64,000 bases of DNA from an uncultured Oscillospiraceae bacterium (GTDB lineage Bacteria; Bacillota; Clostridia; Oscillospirales; Oscillospiraceae), in NCBI GenBank assembly GCA_934591845.1, contig CAKTPO010000005.1:1-64000 (forward strand), read 5' to 3'. Shown piece after piece: positions 1-6,782 of the stretch. The translations under genes and the position numbers were made by a program. The first letter of the stretch is position 1. Every line of letters begins with the position of its first letter. The notes below the pieces were generated by a model. It ran no database searches, was not told where the DNA came from, and worked only from the letters and a program-made list of their open reading frames with translations.

Positions 1-75
1 GGAGCTAGTGACCTGACTCGAACAGGCGACCTTCTCATTACGAGTGAGATGCACTACCGACTGTGCTACACTAGC
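1..75 (-). tRNA. tRNA-Thr (anticodon CGU), 3' end at window edge
   Basis: Read on the minus strand, the 7-bp acceptor arms GCTAGTG and CACTAGC pair. The anticodon arm is TCTCA-CTCGTAA-TGAGA, which puts CGT in the anticodon position, and the T arm contains GTTCGAGTC. The discriminator is T followed by CC, so the final A of a genome-encoded CCA lies just outside position 1. The decoded codon is ACG. A consensus promoter lies immediately upstream. Confidence 0.93.
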
Positions 76-90
76 ATCAAAAGCGAGGTT

Positions 91-119
91 ATTATACTCG
101 CTTTTGGGTGGAAAGTCAA
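91..119 (-). promoter_or_regulatory. Promoter of tRNA-Thr, overlapping the udg stop codon
   Basis: On the minus strand there is TTGACT (114-119), a 17-nt spacer and TATAAT (91-96). The -35 hexamer contains the TGA stop of the upstream glycosylase gene (116-118), so the tRNA promoter is embedded in the end of that coding sequence. The short inverted repeat AAAAGCGAG/CTCGCTTTT surrounds the -10 box. Confidence 0.8.
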
Positions 120-709
120 GGAGCAATCTTTAATTCCCGGAGTTTTTCACGGAGGGATAGCAGGTCATCGAAGGTTTCCGGGCGTTTGTTGGGGTCTCGC
201 AGGAGGGCGGAGGGGTGGTAGAGGGCGGTGTACCAGGTGTCCTTTTTGTGAACCCAGGTGCCGTGGTCCACGGTGATGCGGAAATTGGGGTCGATGAGGC
301 GCAGGGCGGCGATGCGGCCCAGGCAGACCACCACCTTGGGGTTTAGCAGAGCCATCTGGTTTTCAAGATATTTCCAGCAGGCATTCTGCTCTGCCGGCTG
401 GGGGTCTCGGTTCCGGGGTGGGCGGCATTTGACAATGTTGGCGATATAGCAGCTGGTTCTGTCCAGATCGATGATGGAGAGCATATCGTCCAGAAGCTGG
501 CCTGCGGGGCCGACAAAGGGGATGCCCTGCAAGTCCTCCTGTTCGCCGGGGCCTTCGCCTACAAAGAGCAAGGGGCTGTGCTCATTGCCCACGCCAAAGA
601 CCACGTGATGCCGGGTCTGGCACAAGGGGCAGTCCTGGCAAGCTTCACACCGGGCCTTTAGTTCCTGCCAGGAGGATAAATCCAGGGAAATTTCAGAAGG
701 ACTGTCCAT
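116..709 (-). CDS. Family 4 uracil-DNA glycosylase
   Basis: This 197-residue protein would remove uracil from DNA as the first step of base excision repair in the cytoplasm. It has the family 4 signature GEGPGEQED in the first third and an N-terminal CEACQDCPLC cluster, with further cysteines in NIVKCRPP and NACWKY. That is the pattern that binds the 4Fe-4S cluster in this family. A late motif, LYHPSALLR, matches the conserved HPSxLLR loop that contacts DNA. The length is typical. The start codon overlaps the stop of the upstream DacA-like gene (TAATG arrangement), so the two are probably cotranscribed and translationally coupled. Its stop codon lies inside the -35 box of the tRNA promoter. 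Confidence 0.93.
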   Translation of the reverse strand: MDSPSEISLDLSSWQELKARCEACQDCPLCQTRHHVVFGVGNEHSPLLFVGEGPGEQEDLQGIPFVGPAGQLLDDMLSIIDLDRTSCYIANIVKCRPPRNRDPQPAEQNACWKYLENQMALLNPKVVVCLGRIAALRLIDPNFRITVDHGTWVHKKDTWYTALYHPSALLRDPNKRPETFDDLLSLREKLRELKIAP

Positions 710-2268
710 TATTTACTCCTCTTTCGTTCCTGTCTTCTTTTCTTTCTCCGGGCCTTGGCACGGCGGCGCAGGAGGGAATTGATGATGAGGTAGCTGATCA
801 CCGGCACCAGGATCACCGCGCAGATCACCAGCACCGCCTTGGAAAAGCCGCTTCTGGCACCCTCGGTCTTGGGAGCCAAGGCACTGTAGACTGTCAGTCC
901 GGAATTTTCCGCCGTCCGAACGGACTCCTGGGCCAGAAGCTGAGCTTCCGCCAGACAGGAGGACTGATACCACAGCTCCACCGTGGCGATGACCTCGTCC
1001 TTTTCAATAGGGGCTGTCAGTCCCCCGTCCCGGACGGAGACATTGGTGATCAGGTTTTTCATTTTGGCCTTGGCAGGAAGCACCGTGTCGATATCCACAT
1101 CGGCAACGCCCACCACGTCATTATTGGCCCCCGTCACCGGCAGCTGCTCGATACTCATGCCCTTGTAAATGACCCGGTAGGTCTTAAAATTCTTATAGGC
1201 ATACTCCAGAAGGGCCACCATTTCATCAAAGTTACCGTAATTCAGAACGACCCAGCTCTTGTTGGTATCAAACTGACGGGTAGCACCCATGACCACGCAG
1301 ACCAGGTTCAGTCCCGTGGGGTTCCGGTTGCCCTTGGAGTCCTTCGTATTGTCCGCAGTACAGACCACGCTGGCACCGGTGGAATCGGAATAGCTGGCAA
1401 AACCGGCGGTGACCTGTTTGTAGTTATACTTGGGCACCACGGTGGTTTCCATCAGGTAGTTCTGGGATTTGAATTTCCGGGCCTCGGAAAGATTGGTGGC
1501 CGGAACCTCATAGCTCTGGGTGGCCAGCAGCTCATTGAGTCGGGTATTGTCTACGGCGGCCATCATAATGCGGATCATATCCCGGGCGGTGGTATACTGG
1601 GCACCGGAGCCGACACCGTGGACATCCGTAAAGGTCGTGGACATACAGCCCATCTGCTTGACCCGCTGGTTCATCATATCCACAAAGGTCGCCCGGGTAC
1701 CCGCCACGTATTCCGCCAATGCCACCGCCGCATCGGCGGCGTTCTGCAAAATCATGCAGTGCAGCAGGTCCCGGACCGTCAGCTGCTCCTCACTTTTAAG
1801 CTTGATGCTGTTGGCACCGCCGGGAATTCGGGAGGCAATGCCCGCTTGAACGGTGACCACCGTATCCAGATCCTCCACCCGCTCCATAACTATCAAAGCG
1901 TTGACGATCTTGGAAAGGGCACCGGGGGCCAGCTTCAAATCCGGGTTATAGGCATAGACCAGGGTGCCGGTATTGCGCTCGTAAATAATGGCGGACTGGG
2001 CCGTATCCAACTTCCGGTTGGAACCGGCCAGGGGCATCTGGCCATCCAAGCTGCGGCAGCCGTTCAGAACTCCCACGCTTCCGAAAACATAGTCGGTTTT
2101 CGGGGCCTGGGCATCCTGGGCCAGGTCCGGCAGGGTCTCCGTAAAATTGGGATCTTCCGTTTCCTGGGTGGCCTCGGTGGTGGCGGCATCATCCGCAAAG
2201 CCGGGCACATACAGGCAGTTTACAAGGAGTATCAAGGATAGCAGCAGGGCCGGTAAGGATTTTTTCAT
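709..2268 (-). CDS. DacA-like (PBP5-type) protein lacking catalytic motifs
   Basis: The 519-residue protein has the architecture of a D-Ala-D-Ala carboxypeptidase: a signal peptide (residues 1-25), a peptidase S11-like domain (about 85-370), a C-terminal beta domain, a transmembrane helix near 475-497 and a very basic cytoplasmic tail. The fold is recognisable from AIIYERNTGTLVY and ADAAVALAEYVAG. All three active-site motifs are altered, however. SxxK reads PGALSK, so Ala117 sits in the position of the nucleophilic serine. SxN is Asn176-Ala-Ala. KTG is Thr287-Ala-Gly. It is therefore probably a non-catalytic homologue acting as a peptidoglycan-binding or scaffold protein at the outer membrane face; that role is inference. 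The start follows AGGGGG at good spacing. Confidence 0.85.
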   Translation of the reverse strand: MKKSLPALLLSLILLVNCLYVPGFADDAATTEATQETEDPNFTETLPDLAQDAQAPKTDYVFGSVGVLNGCRSLDGQMPLAGSNRKLDTAQSAIIYERNTGTLVYAYNPDLKLAPGALSKIVNALIVMERVEDLDTVVTVQAGIASRIPGGANSIKLKSEEQLTVRDLLHCMILQNAADAAVALAEYVAGTRATFVDMMNQRVKQMGCMSTTFTDVHGVGSGAQYTTARDMIRIMMAAVDNTRLNELLATQSYEVPATNLSEARKFKSQNYLMETTVVPKYNYKQVTAGFASYSDSTGASVVCTADNTKDSKGNRNPTGLNLVCVVMGATRQFDTNKSWVVLNYGNFDEMVALLEYAYKNFKTYRVIYKGMSIEQLPVTGANNDVVGVADVDIDTVLPAKAKMKNLITNVSVRDGGLTAPIEKDEVIATVELWYQSSCLAEAQLLAQESVRTAENSGLTVYSALAPKTEGARSGFSKAVLVICAVILVPVISYLIINSLLRRRAKARRKKRRQERKRSK

Positions 2269-2290
2269 GGTTTCCCCCTAAATTTTACAG

Positions 2291-2304
2291 CCGGACTTGT
2301 CCGG
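2291..2304. promoter_or_regulatory. Perfect 14-bp palindrome in the DacA-like gene leader
   Basis: CCGGACTTGTCCGG is a perfect inverted repeat lying between the promoter and the start codon of the DacA-like gene. It could be a leader hairpin or an operator; the sequence does not decide which. Confidence 0.35.
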
Positions 2305-2332
2305 CGGCGAAAAGTCGTGTATAATTGGAATT

Positions 2333-2361
2333 ATTATAACAGTTTTTCAAATTCCCGTCAA
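2333..2361 (-). promoter_or_regulatory. Promoter of the DacA-like / udg operon
   Basis: Minus strand: TTGACG (356-361 of the 2 kb block, i.e. 2356-2361), a 17-nt spacer and TATAAT (2333-2338). It points away from the response regulator that starts at 2422. Confidence 0.75.
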
Positions 2362-2421
2362 TCGGTCCCGGTTGGTATTTGCAAAATGGTAATGTTTTCT
2401 TAACGGATAAGGAGGAACGCT

Positions 2422-3099
2422 ATGACGATTTTGGTAGTAGATGACGAGGCATTGCTTGTAAAGGGCATTCGTTTTAACTTAAAAAGCGACGGATACGAAG
2501 TGATCACCGGCTCCAACGGCCAGGAGGCAGTGGATTTGGCCAAGGCGGAACAGCCGGATCTGATCGTTCTGGATGTGATGATGCCGGTGATGGACGGTCT
2601 TACCGCCTGCGCCCGTATCCGGGAGTTTTCCGATGTACCCATTATTCTGCTCACCGCCAAAACCGATGACATGGACAAGCTCATGGGCTTTGACCATGGG
2701 GCGGATGACTACCTGACCAAGCCCTTTAACATCTTGGAGCTGAAAGCCCGGATCCGCGCCCTGCTGCGGCGGGCCGGTGCCGGGGAAAAGCCCCGGGAGA
2801 ACAAGCTGGTGGGGGGCAGCATCACCCTGGACTTAGATGCCCGGAACGCCTATAAAGGCAGCGAATTGGTGGTCCTCACCGCCAAGGAATTTGACGTGGT
2901 GGAATTTTTGATGCGCAACGCCGGAAAGGTCTATTCCCGGGAAGCTTTGCTTGACACCATCTGGGCCTACGAATACCGCAGTGACATCCGGACCGTAGAC
3001 GTCCACATCCGCAGGCTCCGGGAAAAGCTGGAAGAAAATCCCGCAGAGCCCCAGCACATTCTTACCAAATGGGGGGTCGGTTACTATTTCCGAAAGTAA
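2422..3099 (+). CDS. OmpR/PhoB-family response regulator
   Basis: This 225-residue DNA-binding response regulator has an N-terminal receiver domain (about 1-115) with the acidic pair in VVDDEA, the phospho-acceptor Asp in LIVLDVMMP and the Lys in YLTKPFN. A C-terminal winged helix follows (about 125-225), ending TVDVHIRRLREKL and WGVGYYFRK as in PhoB-type regulators. The start follows AAGGAGG. It is the first gene of a tight operon with the sensor kinase that follows, which is presumably its cognate partner. The signal and the regulon cannot be read from sequence; the neighbouring GerMN lipoprotein and DacA-like gene hint at a cell-envelope or sporulation link. Confidence 0.93.
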   Translation: MTILVVDDEALLVKGIRFNLKSDGYEVITGSNGQEAVDLAKAEQPDLIVLDVMMPVMDGLTACARIREFSDVPIILLTAKTDDMDKLMGFDHGADDYLTKPFNILELKARIRALLRRAGAGEKPRENKLVGGSITLDLDARNAYKGSELVVLTAKEFDVVEFLMRNAGKVYSREALLDTIWAYEYRSDIRTVDVHIRRLREKLEENPAEPQHILTKWGVGYYFRK

Positions 3100-3160
3100 T
3101 TCCAAGCCCCTGCGGGGCTACTCCACCGCCCAATTTCACTATGCCCTGACCTACATTGCC

Positions 3161-4516
3161 ATGACGGCGGTGGTGCTGATTTTTCTGAATATTTTCTGCA
3201 CCCGCTTGAGCCAGCGGCTGTTTTACGAAAACAAAGAAAGTGCCATGATTGAAAAATGCCAGCTGGCCTCTGACGAGCTTTCCACCCTGGAGGTCTGGAA
3301 CCACGCCACGGTTTCCGGGGTGCTGGGGCAGCTGGAAAGTCTGCGGGCCTCCCGGCTGGTGGTCACCGACAGCACGGGCCTTTGCATCTATGACAGCCTG
3401 GGTTCTTCTCTGGGAAGCTACATGCTGCTGCCGGAAATCATGGGGGCCTGTCAGGGAAACGATGTGTTTACCTGGCGTTACCACAGCGGGGCCATGATCT
3501 CCCGGGCCGCCACCCCCATTGTGGACTTTGGCACCGTGGCAGGATGTGTCTATATCACCGAGTTCGATACCGCCCAGGGTGCGGTCATTGACCTGCTGCT
3601 GCAAACCATTCTCCGGGTCACCCTGATTCTGGAACTGGCAGTGGTGCTGTTTTCCCTGTTTTATACCCGGCACTTTTCCCGGCGTATGCGGGCCATTATG
3701 GACTCCATGCACACCATTCAGAAAGGCAACTACGACCAGAAGGTCAGCGTGGGCGGCAATGACGAACTGACCCTCCTGGCCAATGAATTCAACGATCTGA
3801 CGGAACGGCTGCAAACCTCTGAGGAAAAACGCCGCCGGTTCGTCTCCGATGCCTCCCACGAACTCAAGACCCCCCTGGCCTCCATCAAATTGCTGACAGA
3901 CTCCATTTTGCAGAACGACATGGATGCGGAAACCATGCGGGAATTTGTAGAGGACATTGGCAGCGAGGCCGAGCGGTTAAACCGCATGACCGCAAAGCTT
4001 TTGTCCCTGACCCGAGTGGACAGTCTGGATGTCCCGGAATCCGAGCTGATCCGCATGGCCCCCACCATCCGTCAGGTGGCCAAAATGCTGGGGCCTGTGG
4101 CGGAAAAATCCGGCGTGGGCCTGGAACTTCGGCTGGACGAGGATCCCACAGTGCTGATCACCCGGGACGACCTGTACCAGATCGTCTTTAATCTCATTGA
4201 AAACGGCATCAAGTACAACCGGGCCGGAGGCCATGTCACCGTGACCTTGAACAAAACCATGGATCTGGCCAAGCTCACTGTGACGGATACCGGCATGGGC
4301 ATTCCTCAGGAGGCTCTGGACCATATTTTTGAGCGGTTCTACCGGGTGGATAAGGCCCGCTCCCGGCAGACCGGCGGCAGCGGCCTGGGGCTTGCCATTG
4401 TCCGGGCCATTGTCCAGCGCAACCGGGGCGAGATCCGGGTGGACAGCCAGCTTGGCCAGGGCACCAGCTTTTTTGTGACCTTCCCCATTTTCGATACGGA
4501 GGTGGATGCCACGTGA
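3161..4516 (+). CDS. Membrane sensor histidine kinase (start probably upstream, near 3086)
   Basis: This is the sensor kinase paired with the preceding regulator. From the ATG the protein has 451 residues. There is a first membrane helix, an extracytoplasmic domain of about 120 residues, a second helix (LILELAVVLFSLFYT), a HAMP linker, the HisKA box SHELKTPLAS with the phospho-acceptor His, and an ATPase domain with NLIENGIKYN, DTGMGIP and GGSGLGLAI. The ATG at 3161 falls inside the first transmembrane helix and lacks a ribosome binding site. The frame stays open upstream with no ATG, GTG or TTG. An ATT at 3086, about 8 nt after GGGGGG, would give a complete N terminus overlapping the regulator's end. 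The 3' end overlaps the next gene by ATGA. Confidence 0.9.
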   Translation: MTAVVLIFLNIFCTRLSQRLFYENKESAMIEKCQLASDELSTLEVWNHATVSGVLGQLESLRASRLVVTDSTGLCIYDSLGSSLGSYMLLPEIMGACQGNDVFTWRYHSGAMISRAATPIVDFGTVAGCVYITEFDTAQGAVIDLLLQTILRVTLILELAVVLFSLFYTRHFSRRMRAIMDSMHTIQKGNYDQKVSVGGNDELTLLANEFNDLTERLQTSEEKRRRFVSDASHELKTPLASIKLLTDSILQNDMDAETMREFVEDIGSEAERLNRMTAKLLSLTRVDSLDVPESELIRMAPTIRQVAKMLGPVAEKSGVGLELRLDEDPTVLITRDDLYQIVFNLIENGIKYNRAGGHVTVTLNKTMDLAKLTVTDTGMGIPQEALDHIFERFYRVDKARSRQTGGSGLGLAIVRAIVQRNRGEIRVDSQLGQGTSFFVTFPIFDTEVDAT

Positions 4517-5004
4517 AACGCCTGTTTGCGCTGTGTCTTGCCCTACTTCTGCTCAGCGGCTGCGTGGGCCGGACACCGGATGGCCACAGCATGACCTTTT
4601 ACTACCCCCGGAAAAACTATATTTCCAGTGTCAACGAGGGGGTCATGGGCTCTGAAAACCGGGAAGCTGCGGAAAAGGATTTGGATTATCTGCTGCGGCT
4701 GTATCTTCTGGGGCCACTGGACGAGGGGCTCATCACCCTTTATCCCCAGAATACCCAATTGCTGGAAGCCAAGACCTCCGGCACCACCCTGATCATCACC
4801 CTGTCGGATACCGGAAACCGCATGACTTCCGCCGCCTTTACCCTGGCGGGGGCCTGTCTTGCCGAGACTTTTTTTGCAGACTACACCGCCATCACCGTCC
4901 GCAGCGGCGACCGGGACGTGACTTTCCGCCCCGGCTCCCTGGTATTCCAGGACGAAAGTGCCACCCTGGACGGCAATACCGCTAAGAAAGAGGACATCGA
5001 ATGA
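4513..5004 (+). CDS. GerMN-domain lipoprotein
   Basis: This 163-residue secreted lipoprotein has a signal peptide and the lipobox LLSGC with lipidated Cys at about residue 17. The remainder resembles the GerMN domain of sporulation and germination proteins, including the LLRLYLLGPLDEGL segment and the alternating hydrophobic strands TLIITLSD and AITVRSGD. GerM-type proteins are envelope proteins needed for spore assembly or germination. The gene overlaps the kinase by 4 nt and exonuclease III by 4 nt, so it is translated as part of the two-component operon. The domain call rests on pattern and length rather than on an alignment. Confidence 0.78.
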   Translation: MKRLFALCLALLLLSGCVGRTPDGHSMTFYYPRKNYISSVNEGVMGSENREAAEKDLDYLLRLYLLGPLDEGLITLYPQNTQLLEAKTSGTTLIITLSDTGNRMTSAAFTLAGACLAETFFADYTAITVRSGDRDVTFRPGSLVFQDESATLDGNTAKKEDIE

Positions 5005-5753
5005 ATTTTGTTTCATGGAACGTAAACGGCCTGCGGGCCTGTGTGGGCAAGGGCTTTGAGGATGTATTCCGCAATCTGGATGCAGACTTTTTCTGCCTGC
5101 AAGAGACCAAGCTGCAGCCCCACCAAATCGCCCTGGACACCCCGGGATACCACCAGTTCTGGTGTTCCGCAGAGAAAAAGGGCTACTCCGGCACCGCGAT
5201 TTTCGCCCGCCGGGAGCCCCTCAGCGTGACCTACGGCATTGGCATTCCGGAGCTGGACACCGAGGGGCGGCTTATCACCCTGGAATACGAAAACTTCTAT
5301 CTGGTGACCTGCTATACCCCCAATTCCCAGCAGGAACTGGCAAGACTTCCCCACCGGCTCACCTGGGACGAGGCATTCCGGAACTATCTGTCCGCCCTGG
5401 ACAAAAGCAAACCCGTCATTGCCTGTGGGGACTTGAACGTGGCCGCCACGGCCATCGACCTTAAAAATCCCAAGAGCAACGAGCACAATGCCGGTTACTC
5501 CCTGCCGGAACGGGAATCCTTCGCCCGACTTCTGGCCGCCGGATTTACAGATTCTTTCCGGCATCTGTACCCGGAAAAAATTCTCTATTCCTGGTGGTCC
5601 TACCGCTTCCAGGCCCGGGCCAAGAACGCGGGCTGGCGCATTGACTATTTTCTGGTATCTGACAGCATCAAAGACCGCATCACCCAGGCAGACATTCTCA
5701 CGGACATTCAAGGCTCAGACCATTGCCCCGTGACCCTGGAAATCAACCTGTAA
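5001..5753 (+). CDS. xth: Exodeoxyribonuclease III
   Basis: A 250-residue member of the exonuclease III / AP endonuclease family, which cleaves DNA at abasic sites and degrades 3' ends during base excision repair. Family motifs appear in order: MNFVSWNVNGLRA (Asn for Mg and phosphate), CLQETKLQ (catalytic Glu), YTPNSQ, CGDLNVA (Asp and Asn), WSYR and the terminal GSDHCPV with the catalytic Asp-His pair. Its length is normal. It begins inside the GerMN gene (ATGA overlap). With the glycosylase at the start of the window this gives two base-excision repair enzymes nearby, though on different strands. Confidence 0.95.
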   Translation: MNFVSWNVNGLRACVGKGFEDVFRNLDADFFCLQETKLQPHQIALDTPGYHQFWCSAEKKGYSGTAIFARREPLSVTYGIGIPELDTEGRLITLEYENFYLVTCYTPNSQQELARLPHRLTWDEAFRNYLSALDKSKPVIACGDLNVAATAIDLKNPKSNEHNAGYSLPERESFARLLAAGFTDSFRHLYPEKILYSWWSYRFQARAKNAGWRIDYFLVSDSIKDRITQADILTDIQGSDHCPVTLEINL

Positions 5754-5776
5754 TAGAGAGAAAGAGGAACTGTTCT

Positions 5777-6241
5777 ATGAATCATGGCAAGGAAGCCGCG
5801 GAACTGTTTTGCGGCGGCTATAACTGCGCCCAGGCCGTCACCGTGGCCTTTTGTGACGTAACAGGGCTGACACGTGACCAGGCGGCCAGACTCAGCAGCG
5901 GCTTTGGCGGCGGGCTGGGGCGGCAGCGGGAGGTCTGCGGAGCGGTCAGCGGCATGGTGCTGGTGCTGGATCTGCTCTACGGGTACGCTGAGCCGGGAAA
6001 CGACCATCTCAAGGCCGACCACTACAAAACCGTTCAGGCCCTTTGTGGGGCTTTCCGGCAGCGGGCCGGGAGCATCATCTGCCGGGAAATTCTGGGAAAC
6101 CCGCCCTCTGACCCCAACCCCACCCCCCGGACACCGGAATTCTACAAAACCCGGCCCTGCGCCCGGATGGTGGCACTGGCTGCGGAAATTTTAGAGGAAT
6201 ACATCTTGCAGCAGGAGGGTGGCCATGCGGACACCTATTGA
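5777..6241 (+). CDS. C-GCAxxG-C-C family redox protein
   Basis: This 154-residue cytoplasmic protein belongs to a cysteine-rich family of putative redox-active proteins named for its C-GCAxxG-C-C pattern. Visible elements are GGYNCAQAV near residue 17, the glycine-rich GFGGGLGRQ, VCGAVSG, LCGAF, ICREILG and PCARMV. The Cys spacing is suited to metal or iron-sulfur binding, but no reaction is established. The start at 5777 follows AGAGGA with 8-nt spacing; a longer frame beginning at 5723 would overlap the exonuclease and has no binding site. The next gene starts inside its 3' end. Confidence 0.85.
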   Translation: MNHGKEAAELFCGGYNCAQAVTVAFCDVTGLTRDQAARLSSGFGGGLGRQREVCGAVSGMVLVLDLLYGYAEPGNDHLKADHYKTVQALCGAFRQRAGSIICREILGNPPSDPNPTPRTPEFYKTRPCARMVALAAEILEEYILQQEGGHADTY

Positions 6242-6728
6242 CAACCAGACCCAAATTCCCAAGGAGCAGTGGCGTTACGGCCTCCGGGCTTCTTCCAAGG
6301 TGGGCTGCGGCTGGATCGCCGTATACAACGCCCTGATCACCCTGGGGGAGTCGCCCCTGCCAGAGACCATCATCGGGGCCTTGGAGCGGCAGTTTCCTCT
6401 GGTTCACGGCACCTTCGGCACCAGTGTCCTGGGCCCTGCCATGCTGCTGAAAAAATGGGGCTATCCCGTAGCCCTCTGCTCTGACCCCAAGAAATTTGAT
6501 GCCATGTGTCGGGCCTCGGATGCTTCCATTCTCTTTTACTATTGGAGGCGAAAGTACCGTTTTGGTGCCCACTTTATCGCCCTGGAAGCCCGCCCCGATG
6601 GCTTCTGGGGGTACAATACCTACGGAACCTCCCAAGGCCCGGACTACTACGGGGAGAGCCTGACAGAATACCTGCATGATCGCCGCTATTTTGGCTGTGT
6701 CCTGACCTGTATCCGGAAAAAAGACTAA
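6225..6728 (+). CDS. Papain/C39-like putative cysteine peptidase
   Basis: This 167-residue protein has no signal peptide. SSKVGCGWIAVYNAL near residue 25 looks like the Cys-containing helix of papain- or C39-like folds. YRFGAHFIALE supplies a His followed by a strand, and GYNTYG supplies an Asn-containing loop, giving a plausible Cys-His-Asn triad. The substrate is unknown, and it may equally be a non-peptidase member of the fold. The start is ATG at 6225, six bases after AGGAGG; the GTG at 6219 overlaps that site and is rejected. It is the last gene of the operon and ends at a strong bidirectional terminator. Confidence 0.6.
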   Translation: MRTPIDNQTQIPKEQWRYGLRASSKVGCGWIAVYNALITLGESPLPETIIGALERQFPLVHGTFGTSVLGPAMLLKKWGYPVALCSDPKKFDAMCRASDASILFYYWRRKYRFGAHFIALEARPDGFWGYNTYGTSQGPDYYGESLTEYLHDRRYFGCVLTCIRKKD

Positions 6729-6740
6729 GGGAAACTCTGA

Positions 6741-6782
6741 AAAAATCGCCCAACTCCCTTTTGAGGAATTGGGCGATTTTTT
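6741..6782. terminator. Bidirectional rho-independent terminator
   Basis: AAAAATCGCCCAA (6741-6753) pairs with TTGGGCGATTTTTT (6769-6782). It has A/T tracts on both sides and sits between two convergent operons. The left flank, GGGAAACTCTGAAAAAATCG, resembles one end of the MITE-like repeat family described below. Confidence 0.88.

Noticed and set aside
4505..4520. parS-like sequence GCCACGTGAAACG
   Set aside because: It shares CACGTGAAAC with the parS consensus, but the left half does not match and it lies across a gene junction inside an operon.
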